A stretch of 58,293 nt of DNA from Terripilifer ovatus. GTDB taxonomy: Bacteria; Pseudomonadota; Alphaproteobacteria; Rhizobiales; Beijerinckiaceae. This document shows, piece by piece, positions 6,960 to 15,770 of the stretch (position 1 is the first letter of the stretch; each line of letters starts with the position of its first letter). The position numbers were made by a program, and so were the translations under genes. The notes under the pieces are model-generated. The model saw only the letters and a program-made list of their open reading frames with translations. It did no database searches and was not told the DNA's origin. The DNA lies in contig JARHVB010000081.1 in NCBI GenBank assembly GCA_029222685.1, positions 603-58,895 of the forward strand, in the 5' to 3' direction.

Positions 6960-7925
6960 ATGACAGCATCGGCATCCATCGCGGTCGAGCAGCGCGTCGA
7001 CGCTTTACTGAAGGGAGCGATCGATCCGCATGTGCATAGCGGACCTTCGATCGCGCTGCGCGGCATCGATCATGTCGAGTTGCTGCAACAGGCCTCGGAG
7101 GCGGGCTTTGCGGCGGTGGTGACCAAGGATCATGACTACAGCGGTGTGATCGCTGCGGCGCTGATCAGAAAGCACCACCCCGAGCTGAAGACGAAAATCT
7201 ATTCCAGCATCGTGCTCAACAACGTGGTGGGCGGGCTCAACCCTTATGCGGTCGAGCATACCGCCGCGCTCGGCGGCAAGATCGTCTGGCTTCCCACGCT
7301 CGCCGCCGAGAACCACCTGCGCTGGCAGGCGGCCGCGAAATGGGTGCACCCGGCATCCTCTGACAGGATGCGGCCGGTCACCGGGATTCCGGTGTTGAAC
7401 GGCGACAAGTCGGTCCGCGACGACGTCAAGGAAATCCTCGATATCGTCGCCAGCAACGACATGGTGCTGGCCAGCGGCCACCTGCATGTCAACGAGACCT
7501 GGATCGTCTTCGAGGAGGCGCAGCGCCGGGGCGTCAAGCGCCTGGTGTTCACCCATCCGGAGGACATCGTCGACGCCTCGTTGAACGACGTCAAGGGCAT
7601 CGCTGCGATGGGCGCCTTCGTCGAGCACTCGCTATGCATGTTCCTCGAAGGCTGCAAGTTCAAGAGCTGCGAACCCGAAGATCTGCGCCGGCAGATCGAC
7701 GCCGCGGGTGTGGAGCAGACGATGCTGTGCTCCGATCTCGGCCAGACCGGCACCTTCAGCCCGCTCGATGGCTTCCGCCGCGGCATCAGGCTCTGCATGG
7801 ACCTCGGCTACGACGACGAGCAGATCCGCAGGATGGTTTCGACCAACACCGCGCGCGTCATGGGCATCGAGGCGGATGTCGCCGCGGCCCGGGAGGTCGG
7901 CGTTCCGCAGAGCGGAATAAACTAA
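6960..7925 (+). CDS. DUF6282 family protein, predicted metal-dependent hydrolase
   Basis: A 321-residue cytoplasmic protein of the DUF6282 type, an amidohydrolase/PHP-like barrel. Likely metal ligands are the HVH at residues 24-26 (DPHVHSGPS), the TKDHD segment, LASGHLHVNE, LVFTHPED and the late CSDLGQ, which follow the order of ligands in an amidohydrolase barrel. The substrate is unknown. It is the first gene after the IclR divergent promoter region, with a GGTGAGGAA site before the ATG. The bicupin gene follows 78 bases later. I infer a hydrolytic or decarboxylating step on whatever the downstream importer brings in. Confidence 0.8.
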   Translation: MTASASIAVEQRVDALLKGAIDPHVHSGPSIALRGIDHVELLQQASEAGFAAVVTKDHDYSGVIAAALIRKHHPELKTKIYSSIVLNNVVGGLNPYAVEHTAALGGKIVWLPTLAAENHLRWQAAAKWVHPASSDRMRPVTGIPVLNGDKSVRDDVKEILDIVASNDMVLASGHLHVNETWIVFEEAQRRGVKRLVFTHPEDIVDASLNDVKGIAAMGAFVEHSLCMFLEGCKFKSCEPEDLRRQIDAAGVEQTMLCSDLGQTGTFSPLDGFRRGIRLCMDLGYDDEQIRRMVSTNTARVMGIEADVAAAREVGVPQSGIN

Positions 7926-8003
7926 AAGGCGGCGCACCACGAGCCGCCGGTCACTTAAAATATTTGCACCTAGAATTTGATGGAAGTCTAAGGGAGGTCG
8001 CTC

Positions 8004-8903
8004 ATGTATGACGCTGGTGATCCGCGAGCCAAGCTCGCGCCGGCAACCGCGAAGGTGGCACCCGTGGGCCCGTTCGGCCAGGCGGAATACCTCCGGTTCT
8101 ACGCCGAGCCGCCGCAGGAGGACGGCCCGGCCGGGAAAAGCTGGTACGGCCGCGGCCAGAACTTCGTCCTCGTGCACACCGAGGGCAGGAAGGGTGGCGT
8201 GCTGGCGCGCGACGATCAGCCCGATGAATACGCTCTCTTGATGCCGGATCCCGGCGTCGTGGTCGACATCACCACTGCGGACGGCACGAAGCGGGTGAAC
8301 GGCAATTCTTTGGCATTCGTGCCGCCCGGCCGGTCCAGCATCAAGATCATCGAGCCCGGCCGCATGATTCGCATTTTCACAACGCGGTCGGCCGACCTTG
8401 CGGCGAAAAGCGCCAACGCCGCTTCTTATGCCACGGCGAAACCCTATGTCGCGCCGGCGGAGCCCTGGCCGGCTCCAAAGGACGGTTATCGCCTGCGCGT
8501 CTACAGCCTCGACGTGCCGCCGGAACCCGGTCGCTTCGGCCGCATCTGGCGCTGCACCACCATTATGGTGAACTATCTTGATGCTTACCAGGGGCCGCGC
8601 GACGCGACCAAGTTGTCGCCGCACCACCACGATGATTTCGAGCAGTGTTCGCTCGCTTTGGAAGGCGATTTCCTTCACCATTTGCGCTGGCCGTGGACGG
8701 TGAACAAGGAGAACTGGCGCGACGACGACCACGAGCTTTGCAAGAGCCCGTCCATCGCCGTCATCCCGCCGCCGTCCATTCACACCACGGAAGCGTGCGG
8801 CAGCGGGTTCAACCAGCTCGTCGACATTTTCTGCCCGCCGCGTCTCGACTTCTCGGAGAAGCCGGGCTGGATTCTGAACGCCGACGACTATCCGATGCCG
8901 TGA
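8004..8903 (+). CDS. two-domain cupin protein
   Basis: A 299-residue protein with two beta-barrel halves. The second half has a cupin metal site: HHHDDFEQ at residues 207-214 and His260 in PPSIHTTEA. The first half (residues ~50-130) has a cupin-like strand pattern without a full His set. Such bicupins act as dioxygenases, isomerases or decarboxylases on small acids. There is no signal peptide. The start has an ideal AGGGAGGTCGCTC leader. The aldolase gene begins 38 bases after its stop, indicating one operon. It could open a ring or isomerise the aldolase substrate; this is inference. Confidence 0.75.
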   Translation: MYDAGDPRAKLAPATAKVAPVGPFGQAEYLRFYAEPPQEDGPAGKSWYGRGQNFVLVHTEGRKGGVLARDDQPDEYALLMPDPGVVVDITTADGTKRVNGNSLAFVPPGRSSIKIIEPGRMIRIFTTRSADLAAKSANAASYATAKPYVAPAEPWPAPKDGYRLRVYSLDVPPEPGRFGRIWRCTTIMVNYLDAYQGPRDATKLSPHHHDDFEQCSLALEGDFLHHLRWPWTVNKENWRDDDHELCKSPSIAVIPPPSIHTTEACGSGFNQLVDIFCPPRLDFSEKPGWILNADDYPMP

Positions 8904-8941
8904 CCGGCAGCCAAACCGCAAACGGCAAAGGATCACAGACG

Positions 8942-9718
8942 ATGAACGTCGCTTCCACCTTCCGGCAACGCATGCTTGCTGGCGATAAGCTCGTTGGCAC
9001 GTTCCTGAAGACGCCGACCAGTCACGCGACCGAGATTCTCGGCGACCTCGGCTACGATTTCGTCGTCATCGACCAGGAGCACAGTCCATTCGACCGTACC
9101 ACCAGCGATATCGCGCTGATGGCCGCACGCGCCGTCAACACGCCGGCACTGGTTCGCATTGCCGGACCAGACTCCATTCTCTCGGTGCTCGATTGCGGAG
9201 CGACCGGCGCGCTGGTGCCGCATGTGAAAAGTGCGGCCTATGCCCGCGAGATCGCGGCGCTGTTTCGCTATCGCGGCGGCAGCCGGGGCTTTGCTACGAG
9301 CACGCGGGCGGGACGCTACACGGCTGTGCCGATGTGGCGGCACATCGCCGACCAGGACTCTCAAACGGTCTTCGTGGCTCAGATCGAGGATCCGGTCGCC
9401 CTCGACGAGATTGACGCGATCGCCGCCGTTGAGGGTGTCGACTCCCTATTCATCGGGCGCGGCGATCTGACCGCGGCCTTCGGCGATGAATCCAAAGAAC
9501 CGCCGGCGGTGCTCCGCGCGGTCGAACGCATCGCCGAAGCCGCGCGCAAGGCCAACAAGCCGATCAGCGTGTATGTCGGGAATGCGGCCGAGGCCGCGTG
9601 GCTCCGCACGCTCGGCGCCAATGTGTTCGTGCTCTCGTCGGACCAGGGCTTCCTGCGTCAGGCCGCTGCGGCAGGCCTGCGCGAGGTACGTGACAAGGTC
9701 GATGGCGTGCGCGCCTGA
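8942..9718 (+). CDS. HpcH/HpaI aldolase family protein
   Basis: A 258-residue class II (metal-dependent) pyruvate aldolase barrel. These enzymes cleave 2-keto-4-hydroxy acids to pyruvate plus an aldehyde in aromatic and sugar-acid breakdown. Visible features are VIDQEHSPFD (residues 42-51), the conserved Arg72 in VRIAGP, and metal ligands Glu149 (AQIED) and Asp175 in IGRGDLTAAFG. It follows the bicupin gene and precedes the importer genes. Together they suggest uptake of a compound ending in a hydroxy-keto acid. The closest functional analogue could also be a citrate-lyase-beta-like enzyme. Confidence 0.88.
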   Translation: MNVASTFRQRMLAGDKLVGTFLKTPTSHATEILGDLGYDFVVIDQEHSPFDRTTSDIALMAARAVNTPALVRIAGPDSILSVLDCGATGALVPHVKSAAYAREIAALFRYRGGSRGFATSTRAGRYTAVPMWRHIADQDSQTVFVAQIEDPVALDEIDAIAAVEGVDSLFIGRGDLTAAFGDESKEPPAVLRAVERIAEAARKANKPISVYVGNAAEAAWLRTLGANVFVLSSDQGFLRQAAAAGLREVRDKVDGVRA

Positions 9719-9754
9719 CCGGATTACCAAGCAAACCAGAGGTTGGAGGGACTA

Positions 9755-10906
9755 ATGGGATCACGCAAGGGACTTATCATCGTCACGCTGCTCGCACTGA
9801 TGCCGGCATTGCCGGCGTTGGCGCAAGAGACAATCAAGATCGGCTCGTCTTTGGGCCTTACCGGCTATGGTTCCGCGACCGACGGACATTGGCGCGACGG
9901 TCTGGCGGTCGCCATCGAGGCGGTCAACAAGCAGGGCGGCGTTCTCGGCAAGAAGCTCGAACTGGTCACCGAAGACAACAAGTCGACGCCGCAGCAGGCG
10001 GTCGTCGTTTATCGCAAGATGATGTCCGAAGACAAGGTCGTCGCCTTCGACAGCGGCTGCATCTCGGCCGGCAACTTTGCCGCTGCCAGCTTCGTGGCAA
10101 AGGCCAAACTGCCGATGTTCCTGTGCTCCATTTTGCCGCGGCAGCCGGAGGAGATCAAATGGGCCTTCCAGTTCCTGCCGCCGCCAAAGTATGAAGTCGA
10201 CACGCGCTACCAGTACCTGAAAGACAAGACCGAGATCCGCAAAGTCGGCATTCTGTCCGATCCGAGCCCGTATAGCATGCTGATGCGCGGCCTGGCCGAG
10301 AAGGGCGCTGAAGAGTTCGGCATCAAGGTCGTCGCCAGCGAAACCTACCAACAGGACGACGCCGACTTCAGCGTCCAGATCGGGCGCATCAACGCGGCCG
10401 GCGCCGAGGCCATCATCATGCTGGGTCAAGGCAATGCCGTCGTCACCGTCGCCAACAACATCCGCAGCCTCGGCCTCACCAGGATGCTGATGCTCGGCAG
10501 TATCAACGAGCTCGACATCCTGCAGGCGGCCGGCAAGGTTCTGGGTGAACAGTACCTGTTCCCGTCGCCCCTCATTCAGATCGCGGCTGATGACATCTCC
10601 GTCATCACCGATCAGAAAGCCCGCGCCGCTGCCGAGCCCTTCGTCAAGGCGATGAAGGACAAATACGGCAGGACCGACAATGCTCAGGCTTCGCGCGCCT
10701 GGGACTCGATCATGATGATGGCGGCCGCCATGAAGAAGGCCAACAGCACAGAAGGCGAAGCGGTGCGGACTGCATTCGAGCAGCTCGGCCGCTATGACGG
10801 CGCGGGAGCCTCTTACGAGTTCACGGCCGAGCAGCACATAGGCATCACCGCCAATCCCTACGTGATCGCCTGGGTGAAAGACGGCAAGCTGGTTCTCAGA
10901 AAATGA
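9755..10906 (+). CDS. branched-chain amino acid/amide-type ABC transporter substrate-binding protein (LivK-like)
   Basis: A 383-residue periplasmic binding protein (Peripla_BP_6 type). Residues 1-24 are a signal peptide ending in ALAQ, and the mature protein starts ETIKIGSSLGLTGYG, the canonical LivK opening. Members bind amino acids, amides, urea, or aromatic acids such as benzoate derivatives. ATG 9755 is chosen for its GTTGGAGGG site and position at the signal peptide. The livF-like gene overlaps its stop by four bases. The context with an aldolase, bicupin and IclR regulator favours a carboxylic or aromatic acid ligand over leucine. Confidence 0.92.
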   Translation: MGSRKGLIIVTLLALMPALPALAQETIKIGSSLGLTGYGSATDGHWRDGLAVAIEAVNKQGGVLGKKLELVTEDNKSTPQQAVVVYRKMMSEDKVVAFDSGCISAGNFAAASFVAKAKLPMFLCSILPRQPEEIKWAFQFLPPPKYEVDTRYQYLKDKTEIRKVGILSDPSPYSMLMRGLAEKGAEEFGIKVVASETYQQDDADFSVQIGRINAAGAEAIIMLGQGNAVVTVANNIRSLGLTRMLMLGSINELDILQAAGKVLGEQYLFPSPLIQIAADDISVITDQKARAAAEPFVKAMKDKYGRTDNAQASRAWDSIMMMAAAMKKANSTEGEAVRTAFEQLGRYDGAGASYEFTAEQHIGITANPYVIAWVKDGKLVLRK

Positions 10907-11631
10907 CCGTGGCCGCGGACGCAGCGCATCTCATAGCTGTCCGGGATCTGGCGGCTCGCTACGGCCACATCGAGGCGCTTCGACCGACGAATCTCCATGT
11001 TGCGCCGGGCGAGTTCGTCACAATCCTGGGACCGAATGGCGCGGGCAAGACAACCTTGCTGCGCGCCATGACCCGGCTGATCGCGAGCACCGGTCAGGTG
11101 GTCTTCAGAGGGCGGGACGTCACGAGCCTGAAGACGCATCAACTGGCTGACCTCGGCATCATCATGGTGCAGGAAGGGCGGGGCTTATTCGGCGACATGA
11201 GCGTCCGGGAAAATCTCAAGATCGGCGCCTACAAACTGGCCGGCTCGCAGGTCGACCACGACCGGCAACTCGAAAAAGTGTTCTCGCTGTTTCCGCGATT
11301 GAAGGAGCGCATATCGCAAACCGCCTCGTCGATGTCCGGTGGCGAACAGCAGATGCTTGCGGTCGGCCGCGCATTGATGGCCGACCCGAAGTTGCTGATC
11401 CTCGACGAGCCATCGCTCGGCCTGGCGCCGCGCGTCGCCACCGAGATTCTCTCGACGCTGGGCGCTCTCAACAAAGAGGGCCTTGGCATTCTGCTGGTCG
11501 AACAGAAGGCGCCGCTGGCGCTCAAGCTCGCCCAGCGGGTCTATATTCTTTCCTCTGGCAGCGTGCGAGCCGAGTTGCCGACGCACGAGATCAAGTCGCA
11601 CCATGACCTCGCTCTCTATTACTTCTCCTAA
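10903..11631 (+). CDS. ABC transporter ATP-binding protein, LivF type
   Basis: A 242-residue ATPase of the branched-chain-type importer. Walker A is GPNGAGKT (residues 43-50), the signature is SMSGGEQQMLAVGRALM, Walker B is LLILDEPSLGLAP, and the switch region is ILLVEQKAPLALKLA. The LivF-specific QEGRGLFGDMSVRENL segment is present. Its start overlaps the livK stop (ATGA), and its end overlaps the livM start by 29 bases, so the three are translationally coupled. It acts on the cytoplasmic face together with the LivG-type ATPase. Confidence 0.93.
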   Translation: MTVAADAAHLIAVRDLAARYGHIEALRPTNLHVAPGEFVTILGPNGAGKTTLLRAMTRLIASTGQVVFRGRDVTSLKTHQLADLGIIMVQEGRGLFGDMSVRENLKIGAYKLAGSQVDHDRQLEKVFSLFPRLKERISQTASSMSGGEQQMLAVGRALMADPKLLILDEPSLGLAPRVATEILSTLGALNKEGLGILLVEQKAPLALKLAQRVYILSSGSVRAELPTHEIKSHHDLALYYFS

Positions 11632-12598
11632 ACCAGCCGCACGGGCTGCGCGCGCGCGGCTCGATTGGTTCCAGATCGGCCTTCTGGCCGTTTGCGGGCT
11701 GTTGACCACGGGCGCGCTGATTTACGGCGGCTATCTGCTGACCGTATTTCAACTGGCGATGATCTACGGCATCTTTTGCATCGGCCTGAATTTCTTCATG
11801 GGCTATACGGGGCAGGCGTCGTTCGGTCAGAACGCCTTCGCCTGCATCGGCGGTTATGGCAGCGCCATTCTGTGCGTCCAGTACGGCTGGGAGCCGGCGC
11901 TGGCATTGATTGCCTCCATGGTCGTGGCGGGCGTTGCCGCGCTGCTCATCGGCTATCCTACCTTGCGCCTGCGCGGCCACTACCTCGCCATGGCCACCTT
12001 CTCGCTCGGCCTCATCACCTATGACATCTCGATCCAATGGACGAGCCTGACCCAGGGTTACATGGGCTACGCCGGCATTCCGCCGCTCGGCATCGCTGGT
12101 TTCGAAATCGAAAGCGAGCGTTGGAAGCTGGTCGCGCTCGCCGCGCTTCTGGGGTTCGCCTTCTGGATTTCGCAGCGCATGCGCGACTCGCGTTTCGGCC
12201 GTGGGCTGCGCGCCATTTCCGGCAGCGAGAACGGAGCTGCCGCGCTTGGCATTCGCGTGCCGCGCTTCAAACTGATCGCCTTCGTCATCGCGGCGCTCTA
12301 CGCATCGGCCGCGGGCTCGCTGTTCGCGCACACGGTCGGTTTCATCAGCCCCGAAGTGTTCGGTCCGCAGATGGCCATCATCACCTTCACGATGCTTTAT
12401 GTCGGTGGGGTCGGCACCATGATCGGTCCGATCGTCGGCGCCATCGTGGCGTCGGTCCTGCCGGAGATATTCCGCAGCGTCGGCAAGTTCCAGGACATCG
12501 CCTACGCTGTGGTGTTGCTGGGCATGCTGATCTATGCCCCCAAGGGCCTGTCGTCGCTCGGCAAGCTGTTCCGCCCGCGCAAGAAGGAAGAGGCGTAA
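11603..12598 (+). CDS. ABC transporter permease, LivM type
   Basis: A 331-residue inner-membrane permease with about nine to ten hydrophobic segments. The LivM hallmarks are GLNFFMGYTGQASFGQNAF near the N-terminus and GGVGTMIGPIVGA near the C-terminus. ATG 11603 gives a normal LivM N-terminus and means a 29-base overlap with livF. The gene ends two bases before livG. It forms the translocation path with the LivH-type permease encoded two genes later. Confidence 0.93.
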   Translation: MTSLSITSPKPAARAARARLDWFQIGLLAVCGLLTTGALIYGGYLLTVFQLAMIYGIFCIGLNFFMGYTGQASFGQNAFACIGGYGSAILCVQYGWEPALALIASMVVAGVAALLIGYPTLRLRGHYLAMATFSLGLITYDISIQWTSLTQGYMGYAGIPPLGIAGFEIESERWKLVALAALLGFAFWISQRMRDSRFGRGLRAISGSENGAAALGIRVPRFKLIAFVIAALYASAAGSLFAHTVGFISPEVFGPQMAIITFTMLYVGGVGTMIGPIVGAIVASVLPEIFRSVGKFQDIAYAVVLLGMLIYAPKGLSSLGKLFRPRKKEEA

Positions 12599-12600
12599 AC

Positions 12601-13371
12601 ATGCCCCTTCTCAATGTCTGCGGCCTCACCAAGCGTTTCGGCGGTCTGGTCGCTAATAACGAGATCGACCTCGAAGTCCCGCAGGGAAGCCTGTTCGCCG
12701 TCATCGGTCCCAACGGGGCCGGCAAGACGACATTCTTCAGCATGATCTCCGGCTTTCTCGGTTCCACGTCCGGCAGCATCGAATTTGACGGCCGCGACGT
12801 CACCCGCGTCCGTCAGGACCAGATCGCGGCCATGGGCCTCGTGCGCACCTTCCAGCTCGTACAGCTGTTCAAGGGCATGTCGGTCATCGAAAATGTCGAG
12901 GTCGGCTGCCATCTCGCCACGCGCGGCGGCGTCGCCGCCTCGCTGCTGCGCCCGGCCTGGTTCCGCAAGCAGGAAATCGAGGTGCGCGAGCGCGCTCACG
13001 AACTGCTCGACTTCGTGGGCCTCGGTTCCCAGGCCGAACAGGACGCCGAACTGCTGCCCTATGGCCAGCAGCGCCTGCTCGAAGTGGCGCGCGCCCTGGC
13101 CTCGAAACCAAAGCTGCTCCTGCTGGACGAACCGGCCGCCGGCCTCAACACGCAAGAGACCGAGAGCCTTGCCCGCATCATTCAAAAGATCAACGCCCAG
13201 GGCACCACCGTGCTGCTGATCGAGCATGACGTTGGCCTCGTCACGCGGATTGCCCATCGCATCGCGGTGCTCGATTTCGGCCGCAAGATTGCCGAAGGCA
13301 CGCCGGACGAAATCAAAGCCCATCCCGAGGTCATTGCCGCCTATCTCGGCGTGGAGGAAGAAAATGCCTAG
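12601..13371 (+). CDS. ABC transporter ATP-binding protein, LivG type
   Basis: A 256-residue ATPase. Walker A is GPNGAGKT (residues 36-43). The signature region is the LivG-typical LPYGQQRLLEVARAL rather than LSGGQ, and Walker B is LLLLDEPAAGLN. A C-terminal LivG extension ends in AYLGVEEENA. It starts two bases after the livM stop, and the livH start lies eight bases inside its end. It pairs with the LivF-like ATPase in the importer. Confidence 0.93.
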   Translation: MPLLNVCGLTKRFGGLVANNEIDLEVPQGSLFAVIGPNGAGKTTFFSMISGFLGSTSGSIEFDGRDVTRVRQDQIAAMGLVRTFQLVQLFKGMSVIENVEVGCHLATRGGVAASLLRPAWFRKQEIEVRERAHELLDFVGLGSQAEQDAELLPYGQQRLLEVARALASKPKLLLLDEPAAGLNTQETESLARIIQKINAQGTTVLLIEHDVGLVTRIAHRIAVLDFGRKIAEGTPDEIKAHPEVIAAYLGVEEENA

Positions 13372-14251
13372 CGTCGTCGAACTCGTCCAGAGCCTCGTCA
13401 ACGGCATCGGCATCGGCCTGATCTACGGTCTGATCGCCATTGGTTTCTGCGTCATCTACAACGCCAGCGGCATCGTCAATTTCGCACAGGGCGTGTTCGT
13501 CATGCTCGGCGGCATGTTCGCGCACACGATTCTGACGCACTACGGACTGCCGATCTGGCTGTCGGCTGTTCTGGCCACTATTCTCGTCGCAGGGGTCGGC
13601 GTTCTCGTCCAGATTTTCGTCATCAATCCGATGTGGCGGCGAAACGCGCCGCTGTTCGCGATCATTCTCGCGACGCTCGCCGTCCAGCTGCTGATCGAGC
13701 AGGTGGTCATTCTCACTTTGGGTGATCAGCCGCGCACCTATCCGGAGTTCACCTCGGGCGGCCCGCTCAAGATCGGGCCGATTGCCGTCGGCTATCAGCT
13801 CTTCTGGGTTCTCGGCTGCGGCGCTGTGATGGTGTTCTCGCTCCAGCAGTTCTTCAACCGCACACGCATGGGCCGTGCGCTCCGGGCCTGCGCGCAGAAT
13901 CGTGAAGCGGCGGCGCTGCTGGGCGTTCCCGTCGAGCGTATGCTGATCGTCGCTTTCGCGCTCAGTTCGGGCCTCGGCGCCGCCGCCGGCATTCTGATCA
14001 CGCCGACGCAGTACACGGCCTATATGGTCGGCGGTCCGTTCGGCATCAATGGCTTCATCGCGGCGATCATCGGCGGTTTTGGCAGCCCGCCTGCGGCTCT
14101 GATCGGGGGGATATTCCTCGGCGTCATTCAATCCGAGGCGATTGTCTTCTTCGGCGCCGGCTTCAAGAACATCATCTCATTGACGCTGCTGCTCGTCGTG
14201 CTGCTGCTCTTTCCGAACGGCCTGTTCGGCGGCCTGACCAAGCGCGCCTGA
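13364..14251 (+). CDS. ABC transporter permease, LivH type
   Basis: A 295-residue permease with about eight hydrophobic segments. The LivH opening (residues ~5-40, GLIYGLIAIGFCVIYNASG then IVNFAQG) and the motif AAILGVPVERM-like (AALLGVPVERMLIVAF) are present. The start within the end of livG, after GGAGGAAGAAA, implies coupled translation. This completes the importer in the gene order K-F-M-G-H. E. coli orders these as K/J-H-M-G-F, so the order here is shuffled. The quinone reductase gene follows 22 bases later. Confidence 0.93.
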   Translation: MPSVVELVQSLVNGIGIGLIYGLIAIGFCVIYNASGIVNFAQGVFVMLGGMFAHTILTHYGLPIWLSAVLATILVAGVGVLVQIFVINPMWRRNAPLFAIILATLAVQLLIEQVVILTLGDQPRTYPEFTSGGPLKIGPIAVGYQLFWVLGCGAVMVFSLQQFFNRTRMGRALRACAQNREAAALLGVPVERMLIVAFALSSGLGAAAGILITPTQYTAYMVGGPFGINGFIAAIIGGFGSPPAALIGGIFLGVIQSEAIVFFGAGFKNIISLTLLLVVLLLFPNGLFGGLTKRA

Positions 14252-14273
14252 TACTCGACCTGAGAGTCTTTGA

Positions 14274-14966
14274 ATGAATGTTTTGCTTGTCTACGCGCAT
14301 CAGGAGCCGACATCGTTCACCTGCGCGTTGAAAGACGTCGCGCGCGACGCGCTGACCGGCGCCGGCCATCCGGTAGAGGTATCCGACCTCTATGGCGAAG
14401 GCTTCAATCCGGTTGCCGGACGGCATGACTTCATTACGACGCATGACGCGAGCCGCTTTCACTATCAGAACGAACAGGGCCACGCCCACGCTCAAGGCGG
14501 CTTCGCACCCGATCTTGTGCGCGAGCAACAGCGGATTCTCAAGGCCGATCTGATCATCTGGCTTTACCCGATCTGGTGGGGCGGGGTGCCGGCCATTCTC
14601 AAAGGCTGGTTCGACCGCGTCATGGCTTTCGGCTTCGCCTATGCGGATGGACGTCGTTACGACAGTGGATATTTCAAGGACAAGGCAGGCATGCTGTGCC
14701 TGACGACTGGCGGCACGGTCGAACGATTCTCGGCTGGCAATGTCTACGGTCCTATCGATCAGGTGCTTTACCCGACGCAGCATCTGATGGTGGAATATCT
14801 CGGGATGAAATCGTACCCGCCGTTCGTGGCCTATGCCGCCCCGCGGATCGATGCCGCAGGGCGCGAGGCCTATCTGCAGCAATGGCGCACCCGCGTGCTG
14901 GACATCGCAAAGGATATCGCTGAAGCGAGCGGCAGTGCGGTGCGTCACAGGGAGAGCATGATATGA
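14274..14966 (+). CDS. flavodoxin-fold NAD(P)H:quinone oxidoreductase
   Basis: A 230-residue Flavodoxin_2 protein (NQO1/KefF/MdaB type). The N-terminal phosphate-binding stretch is VYAHQEPTSFTCAL, the flavin/active-site segment is LYPIWWGGVPAILKGWFDRV, and a TTGG loop follows. These enzymes reduce quinones by two electrons, which protects against redox cycling of aromatic breakdown products. It sits 22 bases after the importer permease and overlaps the SDR start by four bases, so it belongs to the same operon. This supports a quinonoid or aromatic substrate for the locus. Confidence 0.88.
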   Translation: MNVLLVYAHQEPTSFTCALKDVARDALTGAGHPVEVSDLYGEGFNPVAGRHDFITTHDASRFHYQNEQGHAHAQGGFAPDLVREQQRILKADLIIWLYPIWWGGVPAILKGWFDRVMAFGFAYADGRRYDSGYFKDKAGMLCLTTGGTVERFSAGNVYGPIDQVLYPTQHLMVEYLGMKSYPPFVAYAAPRIDAAGREAYLQQWRTRVLDIAKDIAEASGSAVRHRESMI

Positions 14967-15733
14967 GCGACAGCGATCAGAACGCGCCCGGCGCGCACCC
15001 GTTGAGCGGCAAGGTCGTGCTGGTCACTGGCGGCTCGCGCGGCATTGGGGCCGGCATGGCACGACGCTTTGCCGGCGCCGGATGCCGGGTGGCGATCGCC
15101 TATCGCAGAGGAGGCGGCGCTGCCGAGACGGTGCTTGGCGAGATCGCCGCGCTCGGCGCGCAAGGCATGGCCGTTGCCGGCGACATCTCGAAACCCGACG
15201 ATACCCACGCGATGGTGGCCCGGGTCGTCGAGCGCTTCGGCCATATCGACGTGCTGGTGAATTGCGCCGGCCTGGCGGAATATCGGCCTTTCGAGGCGAC
15301 CGACGCGGCATTTTTCCACGCTACGTTCGACACCAACGTGCTCGGCACAATTGCAATGATCCAGGCCGCGCTTCCATATCTGACCGCGCCAGGGGGGCGC
15401 ATCATCAATTTTTCCTCCGCAATTGCCACAAGGCCGATTCCAACCTCGTCCATCTATGCCGCCTCAAAGGCAGCTGTGGCCGGACTGTCGCATGCGCTCG
15501 CGAAGGAATTCGGGCCGCGCGGCATCACCGTCAATGCGATCTCGCCCGGTGTCATCGAGACCGAAATGACGACGGCTATCCTGGCCGAGCGCGGCGCTGG
15601 CATCGCGGCAATGACGCCGCTCGGCCGCATCGGCCAGGTTGACGACATTGCCGGCATCGCCTTGTTCCTGGCTTCGCCCGACGCGGGTTGGCTCACCGGC
15701 CGAACGATGCTTGCCGACGGCGGTTTGAGCTGA
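14963..15733 (+). CDS. short-chain dehydrogenase/reductase
   Basis: A 256-residue classical SDR. The nucleotide-binding motif is TGGSRGIGAG, the NCAG-like segment is LVNCAGLAEY, the catalytic Ser is in INFSSAIA, and Tyr/Lys are in YAASK. The C-terminus GWLTGRTMLADGG is typical. It oxidises or reduces an alcohol/ketone using NAD(P). It is the last gene of the apparent IclR-linked operon, overlapping the quinone reductase by four bases with a GGGAGAGC site. The substrate is unknown. Confidence 0.9.
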   Translation: MSDSDQNAPGAHPLSGKVVLVTGGSRGIGAGMARRFAGAGCRVAIAYRRGGGAAETVLGEIAALGAQGMAVAGDISKPDDTHAMVARVVERFGHIDVLVNCAGLAEYRPFEATDAAFFHATFDTNVLGTIAMIQAALPYLTAPGGRIINFSSAIATRPIPTSSIYAASKAAVAGLSHALAKEFGPRGITVNAISPGVIETEMTTAILAERGAGIAAMTPLGRIGQVDDIAGIALFLASPDAGWLTGRTMLADGGLS

Positions 15734-15770
15734 CGTTGCTGCTTCGGCGGGCGGCGCAGCCTGAACGGTG

